The notes under the pieces were generated by a model. It did no database searches. It worked only from the letters and a program-made list of their open reading frames with translations, and had not been told where the DNA came from. A stretch of DNA of 64,000 nt. Source: an uncultured Gemmiger sp. Its GTDB lineage: Bacteria > Bacillota > Clostridia > Oscillospirales > Ruminococcaceae. The position numbers and the translations under genes were made by a program. The stretch lies in the NCBI GenBank assembly GCA_944388175.1, contig CALXHR010000003.1, positions 62,001-126,000 of the forward strand. The letters run 5' to 3'. Below are positions 1-7,812 of the stretch, in pieces. Position 1 is the first letter of the stretch. Every line of letters starts with the position of its first letter.

Positions 1-869
1 GCGTTATAAATGTTGTGGTAGCCCGGCACGCCCAGGCGGATGTGCGCAAAATTCTCGCCCAGTTCCAGCACGTCGAACTCATAGAACCCGGGCTTATACT
101 CGCCGATGTTGACGGCGCGGAAGCGCGCTTCCTCATGGATGCCGAAGCTGAGGACCGGACGGTCGATGGAGTTCATGACGTCCAGCGTGTTGCGGTCGTC
201 CATGTTGAACACGACGTTGCGGGACAGCAGCGCGAACTTTTGGAACGCGAGCTTGAGCTGGCCCATGGTACCGTAGTACTCCAGATGGTCGTTGTCGATG
301 TTGAGGATGACGCCGACGGCGCAGGTCAGGTGCAAAAAGGTCTCGTGGTACTCGCACGCTTCGATGACGGCGCTGGGGCCGTTGCCGGCCTTGCCGTACC
401 CGCCGATAAGCGGCAGCTTGCCGCCGATGACGGCGGCCGGGTCGCGCCCGGCAAGTTCCAGCATGGTGGTAATCATGCCGGAGGTTGTGGTTTTGCCGTG
501 GGTGCCGGCCACGCCGACGGTCTGCGAATGCATGCGGCTGACATAGCCCAGCAGGATGCTGCGCTCGACCGCCTTGATGCCGCGCGCACGGGCGGCTTTG
601 AGTTCGGGGTTATCGTCGTGGATGGCGGCGCTGTACACCACCAGCTGCGCGTCGCCCAGGTTGGCCGCGTCGTGGCCGATGGTCACCGTGACGCCCAGCG
701 CGCGCTCGGCCTCGGTGTTTTTGGTTTCCTCGACGTCGGAGCCGGTGATGGTATACCCGCGTGCGTGCAGGATCTGGATCAGCGGAAAGGTACCGGAACC
801 GCCGCAGCCGATAAAATGGACGGTCTTGACGCCGTCGAGCAGTTTCGGGTCGAACATCATATAGTTCAT
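1..869 (-). CDS. murC: UDP-N-acetylmuramate--L-alanine ligase, N-terminal part (cut by window edge)
   Basis: Cytoplasmic ATP-dependent ligase that adds L-alanine to UDP-MurNAc, the first amino acid of the peptidoglycan stem. The 289 visible residues carry the N-terminal nucleotide-sugar fold (HFIGCGGSG, about residues 18-26), the Mur-ligase P-loop GTHGKTTTS at 122-130, and the middle-domain stretch ACEYHETFLHL and NIDNDHLEYY. The usual MurC length is about 450-480 residues, so roughly the last third (the C-terminal ligase domain) lies beyond base 1. The ATG at 869-867 is preceded by GAGGTGA at good spacing. Family assignment is secure. Confidence 0.95.
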   Translation of the reverse strand, partial: MNYMMFDPKLLDGVKTVHFIGCGGSGTFPLIQILHARGYTITGSDVEETKNTEAERALGVTVTIGHDAANLGDAQLVVYSAAIHDDNPELKAARARGIKAVERSILLGYVSRMHSQTVGVAGTHGKTTTSGMITTMLELAGRDPAAVIGGKLPLIGGYGKAGNGPSAVIEACEYHETFLHLTCAVGVILNIDNDHLEYYGTMGQLKLAFQKFALLSRNVVFNMDDRNTLDVMNSIDRPVLSFGIHEEARFRAVNIGEYKPGFYEFDVLELGENFAHIRLGVPGYHNIYN

Positions 870-1026
870 GGAACGGTCACCTCAAAGCCTGTCTTACGTT
901 TACGCAGCAATATGGTATAATTATAATCTTTTTTTTGTGCAAAAGAAACACTTTCCCAAAATTTTTGGTATAATAACAGAAAAGATTTCCACAATTCGGG
1001 TATTTTGACAAGTGGGAGGGTTCTGT
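870..1026. promoter_or_regulatory. AT-rich divergent promoter region between murC and a small ORF
   Basis: This gap is much more AT-rich than its surroundings. It holds TATAAT-type -10 boxes facing both ways: ATTATA on the plus strand at 920-925 (minus-strand TATAAT, toward murC) and TATAAT at 969-974 (toward the plus-strand ORF at 1027). No convincing -35 box stands 17 bases from either, so the exact promoters are uncertain. Confidence 0.45.
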
Positions 1027-1248
1027 ATGGCAAAAATCGTGTGGGGCACCGACCCCCTGGCTTTGCAGCGGCTGGGGCAGGCGGAACACCCCTGCCCGCT
1101 GTCCGTTGCGGAATTGGCCCGCCTGGGCATCCCGGCGCGCAAAATCCCCCGCGTGCGGGCCGAGCTGGCCCGCCTGGCCGCCGACGACGCTGTGCCGCGC
1201 GCCGCGCTACCGGCGTTAGCGCTGCGCATTGCCCGGCAGTTGCTGTAA
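1027..1248 (+). CDS. small hypothetical protein (73 aa)
   Basis: I do not recognise this protein. It starts at an ATG seven bases after GGGAGGG, so initiation looks real. It is soluble, rich in Ala, Arg and Leu, and begins MAKIVWGTDP; the second half is predicted helical (PRVRAELARLAADDAV, then ALPALALRIARQLL). It runs tail-to-tail into the large membrane-protein gene on the other strand and overlaps its end by 33 bases. The divergent position next to murC is the only context clue. It could be a DNA- or RNA-binding small protein, but nothing shows that. Confidence 0.6.
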   Translation: MAKIVWGTDPLALQRLGQAEHPCPLSVAELARLGIPARKIPRVRAELARLAADDAVPRAALPALALRIARQLL

Positions 1249-3612
1249 CGGCCGTTTTTTGCGTTTTTCGCGCAGCCAGAACACCAGCAGGCCGCCGAGC
1301 GTCGCCAGCGAGACCAGTTCGGCCGCCCGCCACAGGGGCGGTTCCTGGTAGGTCACCGTGAAAGAACCGCTGTACCCGCCGGGCACCGTCAGCACGATCA
1401 AACCGTTTTCGTCCGTCGTCAGCGGCCACGGCGCGCCTTGCGCATCGACGGCGCGGTAATGGTTGTAGTGGAAAATGGGCAACGCGACGCTGGCTTCGCT
1501 GTCGCCGGTATTTTCCAGCGTGATATGCGCCGCGCCCTGCGTTTTGTCATACCACTTGACCAACAGCGCTTCGTCCTGCGGCTGCGGGCGGGGATAGTTC
1601 AGGTCCACCTCGCGGGAAAGGAGGTACTCCCCCACGCCCACCGCGTTGCGGTCATTTTCCGACAGCGTATAGCAGGGGTCCAGGTCCCGCAGCTGGTACA
1701 CCGTATGGTACATCATGCCGGATACGACGACCGCCGCCGACAGCAGGACCGACAGTGCCGGGGCATACAGCGCCCTTTTGTACCGGCGGAGCAGTTCCAG
1801 CGCCGCCGCCGTTGCGACCGCCAGGCAGACCGACGCGATCGTCAGATACCGCCAGGGGAACTGCACCGCCGTCGCCAGGCGGTGCGCCTGCGTCTGGTAG
1901 AGATGGCTCAAAAGCGCATCCCAGGGGAATTTATCCCACGCCAGCACAACCGCAACCCCGCCCAGCAATACGCTGTAGTGCAAAACGCCCTGCAGCGTTT
2001 TTTCCTTGTGCTGCCAGGCGCCGCGCCCCAGCAGCACGACCGCCGCCAGCAGAGCGCCGAGGGCCAGCGCCGCCCCCAGCGACCCGCGGGAACTGGTGGT
2101 TTCCATATTGGGGAACAGCGCGAGCATCTCGCCCAGCGAGGACGCCTGTGCCTGGAAATTCCACAGCCCGATGTTTTCGTTTACCTGTACGCGCTGCGTC
2201 AGCATGGAATCCAGCATAGGCACCGCAAACCAGGCGCTGAGCCCCACCGACACCCCGGCCGCCTTGAAAATGGCCAGCAGCCGCGCTTTGCGGAACGTTT
2301 TGGGGGCGCACAGCAGAGCAAACAAAACCAGAAAGATCAGCGTCATTTCCAGGCTTAACACATGGCATTGCACCAGCCCGGCCACGCCGGCCGCCAGCGG
2401 GAGCCATGCGCGCCAGGCCGGTTTTTCTGTGGTATATATCCCGTACATGCCCAAAATGACGAGCGGCAGCCACACCATGGCCGTGTACTCGCCCACCGCG
2501 CCCCGGAAATAGATGTTGACCAGGCGGTAATTGGCCAGCAGATACAGCGCCGTGCCGGCCACCGCCGTGCCCCTGGCAACGGTCATCCGCCGCAGGGCGC
2601 CATAGCAGAAGCCCGCGGTAGCCGCCGTGGCGAGGGCCACATAGATCTTATAGCAAAGCTGCAGCGGGACCATGCAGTTGTACAGCAGGGCGGGCAGGTA
2701 CAAAAACAGATCGCAATAGTACAGGGGCGTCGCATACCCGTAGCCGTTGAGCATATCGGTGTACAGGCGCACCGGGAACTGCCCGTCCGCCAGGCCCTGC
2801 GCCAGGCTGACGATCCGAATCCAATGGAATTTGTGATCCTCGCCGACAGACCAGAACAGCCCCTGCTCCCACAGCGGGAAACACGCCCACACGCAGACCA
2901 GCCCCAGCGCCAGCACTGCCCCGTGCCTGCGCACAAAGCCCCGCAGGTCGACCGTTCCCGCGGCAAACAGCGCCGCGCCGATGCCGTCGGCAAAGGCAAA
3001 AAGCAGCGCCAGCCCCAGCAGGCGGACCACGCGGTACACGGGCTGTTCCTGCAGGACGATGCTTTCGATTTGGAAATCGCACTCCCCCAGGGGGGTGATC
3101 TGCGCCGCCACCTGCTGGGCATCGGCGCCCAGTGGGACCCACAGCCTGCCGGTCAGCGTGGACCAGGCGCCTGTCAGCGTAACGAGGTCGCCGTACACCA
3201 GGTTGTCAAAGCGCAGTTCCTGAAAGGAAACCTGTGCCGCACGGATGTTGGCGGATGTGGAATCCGCCTGGTAGTAAACCGTCACCGTATACGCGCCGGA
3301 GCGCAGCGGCCGCCCCTGCGATACCAGCGGCTCAAATTCGGCGGTTCCTTCGCTTTCCGGCAGGCGCCTGGCATCCTCGGCAATTTGGAACTGCACACTC
3401 TGCTCTGTGACCTGCGCCTGATACTGGGGGGCGGCCGGCTGCTGGGGCCCGCCGGCAAAATCCTGCGGTGTCAGCGTCAGCGAGTACGCGGGGCGCAAAA
3501 GCCCCGCCGCCAGCACAAGCAGGACCGCCCCCTGCAGCAGAACAAGCGCCGCCAACACTTTGTGCGCTTTTGCCGTTTTTTGCACCCATGAAGAGAACTT
3601 CTGCCAATTCAT
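1216..3612 (-). CDS. large polytopic membrane protein, PTPS-related/YfhO-like (GT-C type) family
   Basis: A 798-residue integral membrane protein. After a cytoplasmic start and one membrane segment (about 20-40) comes an extracytoplasmic beta-rich stretch of about 150 residues, then many hydrophobic segments from about 190 to 620, another soluble C-terminal domain and a last membrane segment followed by the basic tail REKRKKR. The stretch GEDHKFHWIRIVSLAQGLADGQFPVRLY resembles the acidic-residue loop of the 6-pyruvoyl-tetrahydropterin-synthase-related membrane family (PF10131) and of YfhO-like GT-C glycosyltransferases, which use lipid-linked sugars. ATG 3612 follows GGAAGG; an adjacent in-frame GTG is also possible. 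The substrate is unknown; a role in decorating surface polymers is inference. Confidence 0.7.
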   Translation of the reverse strand: MNWQKFSSWVQKTAKAHKVLAALVLLQGAVLLVLAAGLLRPAYSLTLTPQDFAGGPQQPAAPQYQAQVTEQSVQFQIAEDARRLPESEGTAEFEPLVSQGRPLRSGAYTVTVYYQADSTSANIRAAQVSFQELRFDNLVYGDLVTLTGAWSTLTGRLWVPLGADAQQVAAQITPLGECDFQIESIVLQEQPVYRVVRLLGLALLFAFADGIGAALFAAGTVDLRGFVRRHGAVLALGLVCVWACFPLWEQGLFWSVGEDHKFHWIRIVSLAQGLADGQFPVRLYTDMLNGYGYATPLYYCDLFLYLPALLYNCMVPLQLCYKIYVALATAATAGFCYGALRRMTVARGTAVAGTALYLLANYRLVNIYFRGAVGEYTAMVWLPLVILGMYGIYTTEKPAWRAWLPLAAGVAGLVQCHVLSLEMTLIFLVLFALLCAPKTFRKARLLAIFKAAGVSVGLSAWFAVPMLDSMLTQRVQVNENIGLWNFQAQASSLGEMLALFPNMETTSSRGSLGAALALGALLAAVVLLGRGAWQHKEKTLQGVLHYSVLLGGVAVVLAWDKFPWDALLSHLYQTQAHRLATAVQFPWRYLTIASVCLAVATAAALELLRRYKRALYAPALSVLLSAAVVVSGMMYHTVYQLRDLDPCYTLSENDRNAVGVGEYLLSREVDLNYPRPQPQDEALLVKWYDKTQGAAHITLENTGDSEASVALPIFHYNHYRAVDAQGAPWPLTTDENGLIVLTVPGGYSGSFTVTYQEPPLWRAAELVSLATLGGLLVFWLREKRKKRPLQQLPGNAQR

Positions 3613-3660
3613 CACGATCCGCCTTCCCGCAAAGGAACATTTACGTTGGATTTTCGTCTT

Positions 3661-3689
3661 ATTATAACAGCGGCCTGCCAAAAATTCAA
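3661..3689 (-). promoter_or_regulatory. promoter of the PTPS-related membrane protein gene
   Basis: On the minus strand TTGAAT (plus 3684-3689) and TATAAT (plus 3661-3666) are separated by exactly 17 bases, a good sigma-A match. It lies about 50 bases before the ATG at 3612. Confidence 0.7.
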
Positions 3690-3728
3690 CTTGCGCAGCC
3701 CGCCGCCCCCCTTTGCGGCAAAAGCGCC

Positions 3729-3757
3729 TTGTGCACGCCGGCCGCCTATGCTATAAT
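3729..3757 (+). promoter_or_regulatory. promoter of glycyl-tRNA synthetase gene
   Basis: TTGTGC at 3729-3734 and a perfect TATAAT at 3752-3757 with a 17-base spacer. The leader to the ATG is only about 70 bases, too short for a T-box, so no tRNA-sensing leader is apparent. Confidence 0.75.
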
Positions 3758-3834
3758 AGCGTTGCCGCGCCCGATTTGTGCGGGGCGAAACGCTTTGTGT
3801 GGCAGCCAGCCACGCGGAAGGAGTATGCAAAACC

Positions 3835-5256
3835 ATGAAAAACAGCGAAAAAACCCTGGATATGATTGTGAACCTGTGCAAAAACCGCGGGTTCATCTAC
3901 CCCGGCAGCGAAATCTACGGCGGTTTGGCCAACAGCTGGGACTACGGCCCCTTGGGTGTTGAGTTCAAAAACAACGTCAAGAAAGCCTGGCTGAAAAAGT
4001 TTGTGCAGGAAAGCCCCTACAACGTCGGGCTGGACGCCGCCATTTTGATGAATCCCCAGACCTGGGTGACGACCGGCCATGTGGCCAGCTTCTCGGACCC
4101 GCTGCTGGACTGCCGCGCCTGCAAAAGCCGCCACCGCGCTGACAAGCTGATCGCCGACTGCGAGCAGGGCCAGGGCGTCGATGTGGACGCCATGACCTTT
4201 GACGAGATGGACGCTTTTATTGCCAGCCATGAGGAAGTCGTCTGCCCGGTGTGCGGCAAGCACGACTTTACGCCCATCCGCAAGTTCAACCTGATGTTCA
4301 AGACGGCCATCGGCGTGACGGAGGATTCCTCCTCCACCTGCTACCTGCGGCCCGAGACCGCGCAGGGCATCTTTGTCAACTTTGCCAACATCCAGCGCAC
4401 GACCCGCCGCAAACTGCCGTTCGGTGTCTGCCAGGTGGGCAAGGCGTTCCGCAATGAGATCACGCCCGGCAACTTCACCTTCCGCACCCGCGAGTTTGAG
4501 CAGATGGAATGCGAGTTCTTCTGCAAGCCGGACACCGACCTCGAATGGTTCGCCTACTGGAAGGACTATTGCAAAAACTGGCTGTTGAGCCTGGGTATCC
4601 ACGAAGAAAACCTGCGCCTGCGCGACCATGAGCCCGCCGAACTGGCGTTTTACTCCCGCGCGACGACCGATATCGAGTATGCGTTCCCCTTCACCGACTG
4701 GGGCGAACTGTGGGGCATTGCCGACCGCACCAACTATGACCTGAGCCGCCACCAGGAAGCTTCGGGCAAGAGTCTGGAATACTTTGACCCCGAGACCAAC
4801 CAGCACTACATCCCCTACGTCATCGAGCCGAGCCTGGGCTGCGACCGCGTGGCGCTGGCCTTCCTGTGCGAAGCCTACGACGAGGAGCACCTGGTGGACG
4901 CCAAAGGCAAGGAGGACGTGCGCACCGTGCTGCGGCTGCACCCGTTCCTGGCGCCGTACAAGTGCGCGGTGCTGCCGCTCTCCAAGAAATTGGGCGACAA
5001 GGCGATGGAAATCCGCAACGAGCTGGCCAAGGACTTTATGGTGGATTACGACGACGCCGGGTCCATTGGCAAGCGTTACCGCCGCCAGGATGAGATCGGC
5101 ACGCCGCTGTGCGTGACCGTCGACTTTGAGACGGTGGGCGACGAGAACACCCCCGCCGACAACTGCGTCACCATCCGTGACCGCGACACGATGGAGCAGA
5201 TCCGCCTGCCCATCAGCGAGCTGAAAGACTATATCGCCAAAAAGGTCGCGTTCTGA
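3835..5256 (+). CDS. glyQS: glycyl-tRNA synthetase, single-chain (alpha2) type
   Basis: Charges tRNA-Gly with glycine in the cytoplasm. The 473-residue length fits the homodimeric class II enzyme of many Firmicutes rather than the alpha2-beta2 GlyQ/GlyS type. Visible marks: the N-terminal [17 protein letters not shown] block, two CxxC pairs (Cys93/96 and Cys137/140) in the insertion, the class II motif 2 block [14 protein letters not shown] near 225, motif 3 [10 protein letters not shown] near 345, and the anticodon-binding domain at the C-terminus. ATG 3835 was chosen because AAGGAG lies about 12 bases upstream and the closer ATG at 3824 is out of frame. It is a single-gene unit with its own promoter and terminator. 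Confidence 0.96.
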   Translation: MKNSEKTLDMIVNLCKNRGFIYPGSEIYGGLANSWDYGPLGVEFKNNVKKAWLKKFVQESPYNVGLDAAILMNPQTWVTTGHVASFSDPLLDCRACKSRHRADKLIADCEQGQGVDVDAMTFDEMDAFIASHEEVVCPVCGKHDFTPIRKFNLMFKTAIGVTEDSSSTCYLRPETAQGIFVNFANIQRTTRRKLPFGVCQVGKAFRNEITPGNFTFRTREFEQMECEFFCKPDTDLEWFAYWKDYCKNWLLSLGIHEENLRLRDHEPAELAFYSRATTDIEYAFPFTDWGELWGIADRTNYDLSRHQEASGKSLEYFDPETNQHYIPYVIEPSLGCDRVALAFLCEAYDEEHLVDAKGKEDVRTVLRLHPFLAPYKCAVLPLSKKLGDKAMEIRNELAKDFMVDYDDAGSIGKRYRRQDEIGTPLCVTVDFETVGDENTPADNCVTIRDRDTMEQIRLPISELKDYIAKKVAF

Positions 5257-5275
5257 CCGTTTGCCAAACGATAGC

Positions 5276-5312
5276 GGCCCCGCCCGGGTACACACCCGGG
5301 CGGGGCCTTTTT
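5276..5312 (+). terminator. intrinsic terminator after glyQS
   Basis: Perfect 13-bp stem: GGCCCCGCCCGGG (5276-5288), six-base loop, CCCGGGCGGGGCC (5295-5307), then five T residues. Confidence 0.93.
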
Positions 5313-5339
5313 CTGTGCGGTGCAGTTTGGGCGCGCAGG

Positions 5340-5717
5340 TCAAAAATAGCCGCCGTCCTCATGCCGGGCCTGGCTTTCCAGCCCCATCGAAAGGCCCAGC
5401 GCTTCGTCGACGCGGCGCATATCGTCGGGCGGGATGCGCCCGGCGCGCTCGCGCAGGCGGCGTTTGTCCAGCGTGCGGATCTGCTCGGTCAGCACGATGC
5501 TGTCCTTGGCCAGGCCGCAGCGGTCGGCCCGCACACTGATGTGGGTGGGCAGGCGGTTTTTGTCCTGCCGGCTGGTGATGGCCGCCGCGATGACGGTGGG
5601 GCTGTGCCGGTTGCCGATCTCATTCTGGATGATAAGTACCGGCCGCACGCCCCCCTGCTCGGACCCGACGACCGGGCTTAAATCGGCGTAGAACACTTCC
5701 CCGCGGTGCACTTCCAT
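5340..5717 (-). CDS. mazF: MazF/PemK-family mRNA interferase (EndoA-type toxin), orphan
   Basis: A 125-residue protein matching the type II toxin endoribonuclease that cuts single-stranded mRNA at short motifs. It has the family opening HRGEVFYADLSPVVGSEQGGVRPVLIIQN and the later ITSRQDKNRLPTHI and SIVLTEQIRTLDKRRL blocks, as in Bacillus EndoA. The last ten or so residues are a short extra tail. A strong GGAGG precedes the ATG. The usual small antitoxin gene just upstream is absent: only 53 bases separate it from the acyltransferase gene. An inverted repeat at 5737-5755 covers its probable -10. It may be a chromosomal regulator tamed by an unlinked antitoxin. Confidence 0.92.
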   Translation of the reverse strand: MEVHRGEVFYADLSPVVGSEQGGVRPVLIIQNEIGNRHSPTVIAAAITSRQDKNRLPTHISVRADRCGLAKDSIVLTEQIRTLDKRRLRERAGRIPPDDMRRVDEALGLSMGLESQARHEDGGYF

Positions 5718-5736
5718 GCAAAAGACCTCCTCTCGT

Positions 5737-5755
5737 CTTATACCCTTAGTATAAG
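5737..5755. promoter_or_regulatory. inverted repeat over the probable mazF promoter
   Basis: CTTATAC (5737-5743), a five-base centre, and GTATAAG (5749-5755) form a 19-bp inverted repeat. The minus-strand -10 candidate TATACT (plus 5748-5753) sits inside it, about 30 bases before the mazF start. This is the arrangement expected of an operator; no clear -35 was found. Confidence 0.5.
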
Positions 5756-5770
5756 CGGGGGGAGGTCGTT

Positions 5771-6859
5771 TTAATCACCGCGTTCCATCAGCGCAGCCAG
5801 CGCGTCGCCTTTTTGGCAGACCGCCCGGAACAGGCGGGTGTTTTGCAGCGGGCGCATCACCAGCCGGGTGCGCAGCGCGTCGATGGCCGCACAGCCCGCA
5901 AAGGTGGCCGCCACCACAAACAGCGCATACAGCGCCGAGCCGTGGTGCGCCTGCGCCCGGAAGATGCCGTTCCACAAAACATCGCGCAGCGCCGGCACCT
6001 GGTGCAGGATGTAGACGCCCAGCGACGTGCCGGCCACGGCGTTGAGGGCGCGGCGCCGCCCCAGGTCCAGGCTTTGGAAGAGGAAAAACAGCCCCAGCGC
6101 CGCCAGCAAATTGGGCAGCGCGCCCAGGCCGGTGCGGTAGTAGGCCACATACTGGAACGCTTTGCCGCCGGTCTGGCCCTGCCACTCGAGCCAGGCGCGC
6201 GCCGCGGTGTTGAGCAGTGGCAGCCCTACCCCCAGCGCCAGCGCTACGCCGCGGCGGCGCAGCAGCGCCGACAGGCGGTTGCCGGGGTAGCGGCGCAGGT
6301 AGGTGGCGAGCAGATATTCATACAAAAACATCCAGACGAGGTCGCTGACGGGGCCGTCCTCGCCAAACAGGGTCGGGTAGACGATGAGCGGCACGGCCAG
6401 CGCCAGCAGCAGGCCGCGGTGGGCGCGGCGCGGCAGCCCGTGCAAAAGGCGCGCCAGCAGCGGCGTGCACAACAGCAAAAGCAGGTAGTCGCTGACGAAC
6501 CAGAGCTGGCGCGTCGACGCCGGGAACACCGCCCAGCGCAGCGTGCCGAAGGAGACATCCACCCCGGCCAGCGCGCACAGCACCGTGACGGGCACCGTGT
6601 ACAGCCACAGCGACAGCCACAGCGACAGCGGGCGGCGGGTGGCGAACGGCTGCCCGCACAAAAACCAGCAGCCGATGAGCACAAACACGCTGCAGGCGAT
6701 GCGTGACCCGCAGCCGATCAGGCAAAAGGCAAAGGACGACGGCAGCGTGCTGTAATCGGCAATGCCGCCCTGCCCGGTCAGGTGGTCGCCGATGATGAGC
6801 AGCATGCACAGGATGCGCAGCAGTTCCAGGTTGCTTTCACGCGGGGTCTTGGCGGGCAT
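5771..6859 (-). CDS. acyltransferase 3 family membrane protein
   Basis: A 362-residue integral membrane protein of the acyltransferase 3 family (OafA/NodX-like, PF01757), which O-acylates surface sugars or other extracytoplasmic acceptors. It opens with the family signature RESNLELLRILCMLLIIGDHL (a conserved His about residue 22) and has about ten hydrophobic segments through residue 330. It begins only four bases after the acpS stop, so it is the last gene of the nitroreductase-acpS-acyltransferase run. Its acceptor is unknown. Confidence 0.85.
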   Translation of the reverse strand: MPAKTPRESNLELLRILCMLLIIGDHLTGQGGIADYSTLPSSFAFCLIGCGSRIACSVFVLIGCWFLCGQPFATRRPLSLWLSLWLYTVPVTVLCALAGVDVSFGTLRWAVFPASTRQLWFVSDYLLLLLCTPLLARLLHGLPRRAHRGLLLALAVPLIVYPTLFGEDGPVSDLVWMFLYEYLLATYLRRYPGNRLSALLRRRGVALALGVGLPLLNTAARAWLEWQGQTGGKAFQYVAYYRTGLGALPNLLAALGLFFLFQSLDLGRRRALNAVAGTSLGVYILHQVPALRDVLWNGIFRAQAHHGSALYALFVVAATFAGCAAIDALRTRLVMRPLQNTRLFRAVCQKGDALAALMERGD

Positions 6860-6862
6860 GGG

Positions 6863-7252
6863 TCACTCCCCTTTTGGTTGGTGTTCTTCCAGCACGACGA
6901 CAGCGCTGGCCAGGCCGCTTTCATGCGTCAGGCTGACATGCACGGTCAGGCCGCGCTGCTTGGCCCAGGCGGCCGCCCGGCCCGAAAGTTCAAAGTAGGG
7001 CGCGCCACCCTTTGCGCGCAGCAGCGCCAGTTCCGGCAGCGCAAAACCGCCCAGCCCGGTGCCGGCCGCTTTCAGGAACGCCTCCTTGGCGGCAAAGTTG
7101 GCGGCCGCGGTCTCGGCGCGGCGCCTGCCGCCCAGGCCCCCCAGCAGCGCCTGCTCGGCCGGGGCAAAGACATAGTCGCAGAAAGCCGGTTTGCCAAGGC
7201 TTTTTTCGATGCGCGCCGCCGCGCACAGGTCGATGCCGATGCCCAGGATCAT
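6863..7252 (-). CDS. acpS: holo-[acyl-carrier-protein] synthase
   Basis: Transfers 4-phosphopantetheine from CoA to the acyl carrier protein, switching on fatty acid synthesis. The 129-residue length is normal. It shows both AcpS signatures: MILGIGIDLCAAARIEK at the start, with the metal-binding Asp8, and NFAAKEAFLKAAGTG near 60 with the catalytic Glu. Start ATG 7252-7250 overlaps the nitroreductase stop (ATGA), so the two are translationally coupled. Confidence 0.95.
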   Translation of the reverse strand: MILGIGIDLCAAARIEKSLGKPAFCDYVFAPAEQALLGGLGGRRRAETAAANFAAKEAFLKAAGTGLGGFALPELALLRAKGGAPYFELSGRAAAWAKQRGLTVHVSLTHESGLASAVVVLEEHQPKGE

Positions 7253-7779
7253 ACCATCACCACATAGTCCGGTTTGCGCGGGGCCGCGGGTTTGACGCCG
7301 CCCTCGGCCGGGTAGCCGAGGATGCAGTTGCCGACGCCGCGCCAGCGCGCGGGGTCCAGCCCCCACTGGCGCAGCAGGGCTTTGCCGTCCTCGGTCTCAA
7401 ACGTCTCTTTGGCGCGGTGAATCCAGCAGGAGCCCAGCCCCAGGCTGGACGCCGCCAGCAGCAGGTTGCCCATGACGAGCGAGCCGTCCTCGACACCCGT
7501 GGGGATGGAAGCGTCGGCCAGCACGACGAGCACCACCGGCGCGCCGTAGAACGGGTCGCTCTGCACGCCCATGATGGCGGCGTTGATCGCCGAGAGTTTG
7601 TCGCGCGTGGCTTTGTCCTGCACGGCAACGATGCACGGGCTTTGCCGGTTCATCGCCGTGGGGGCCCAGGTGCCGGCCGTGAGCACAGCCTGCAGTTCCT
7701 CCGGCTTGGGCAGGTCCGGCTTATAGGCGCGGCAGCTGCGCCGCGCGGCAATGGCGGAAAGCACTTCGTTTTGGATCAT
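7249..7779 (-). CDS. nitroreductase family protein (FMN-dependent oxidoreductase)
   Basis: A 176-residue flavoprotein of the nitroreductase superfamily. Marks are the opening AIAARRSCRAYKPDLPKPEEL, the GTWAPTAMNRQSPCIVAV block that contacts FMN, and LLLAASSLGLGSCWIHRAKETF near 110-130, typical of family members that bind FMN as dimers. The true substrate cannot be read from the sequence. ATG 7779 follows AAGGAGGG; an upstream extension lacks a binding site. It overlaps acpS by four bases at its end. Confidence 0.88.
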   Translation of the reverse strand: MIQNEVLSAIAARRSCRAYKPDLPKPEELQAVLTAGTWAPTAMNRQSPCIVAVQDKATRDKLSAINAAIMGVQSDPFYGAPVVLVVLADASIPTGVEDGSLVMGNLLLAASSLGLGSCWIHRAKETFETEDGKALLRQWGLDPARWRGVGNCILGYPAEGGVKPAAPRKPDYVVMV

Positions 7780-7812
7780 GGCAAAACCCTCCTTATATAG
7801 CATGTAGAAGCT

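Noticed and set aside
3758-3834. T-box leader for glycyl-tRNA synthetase
   Set aside because: The leader is under 80 bases, with no T-box sequence and no terminator pair.
5718-5770. Search for a MazE-type antitoxin ORF before mazF
   Set aside because: The gap is 53 bases and contains only the promoter repeat and ribosome binding site.
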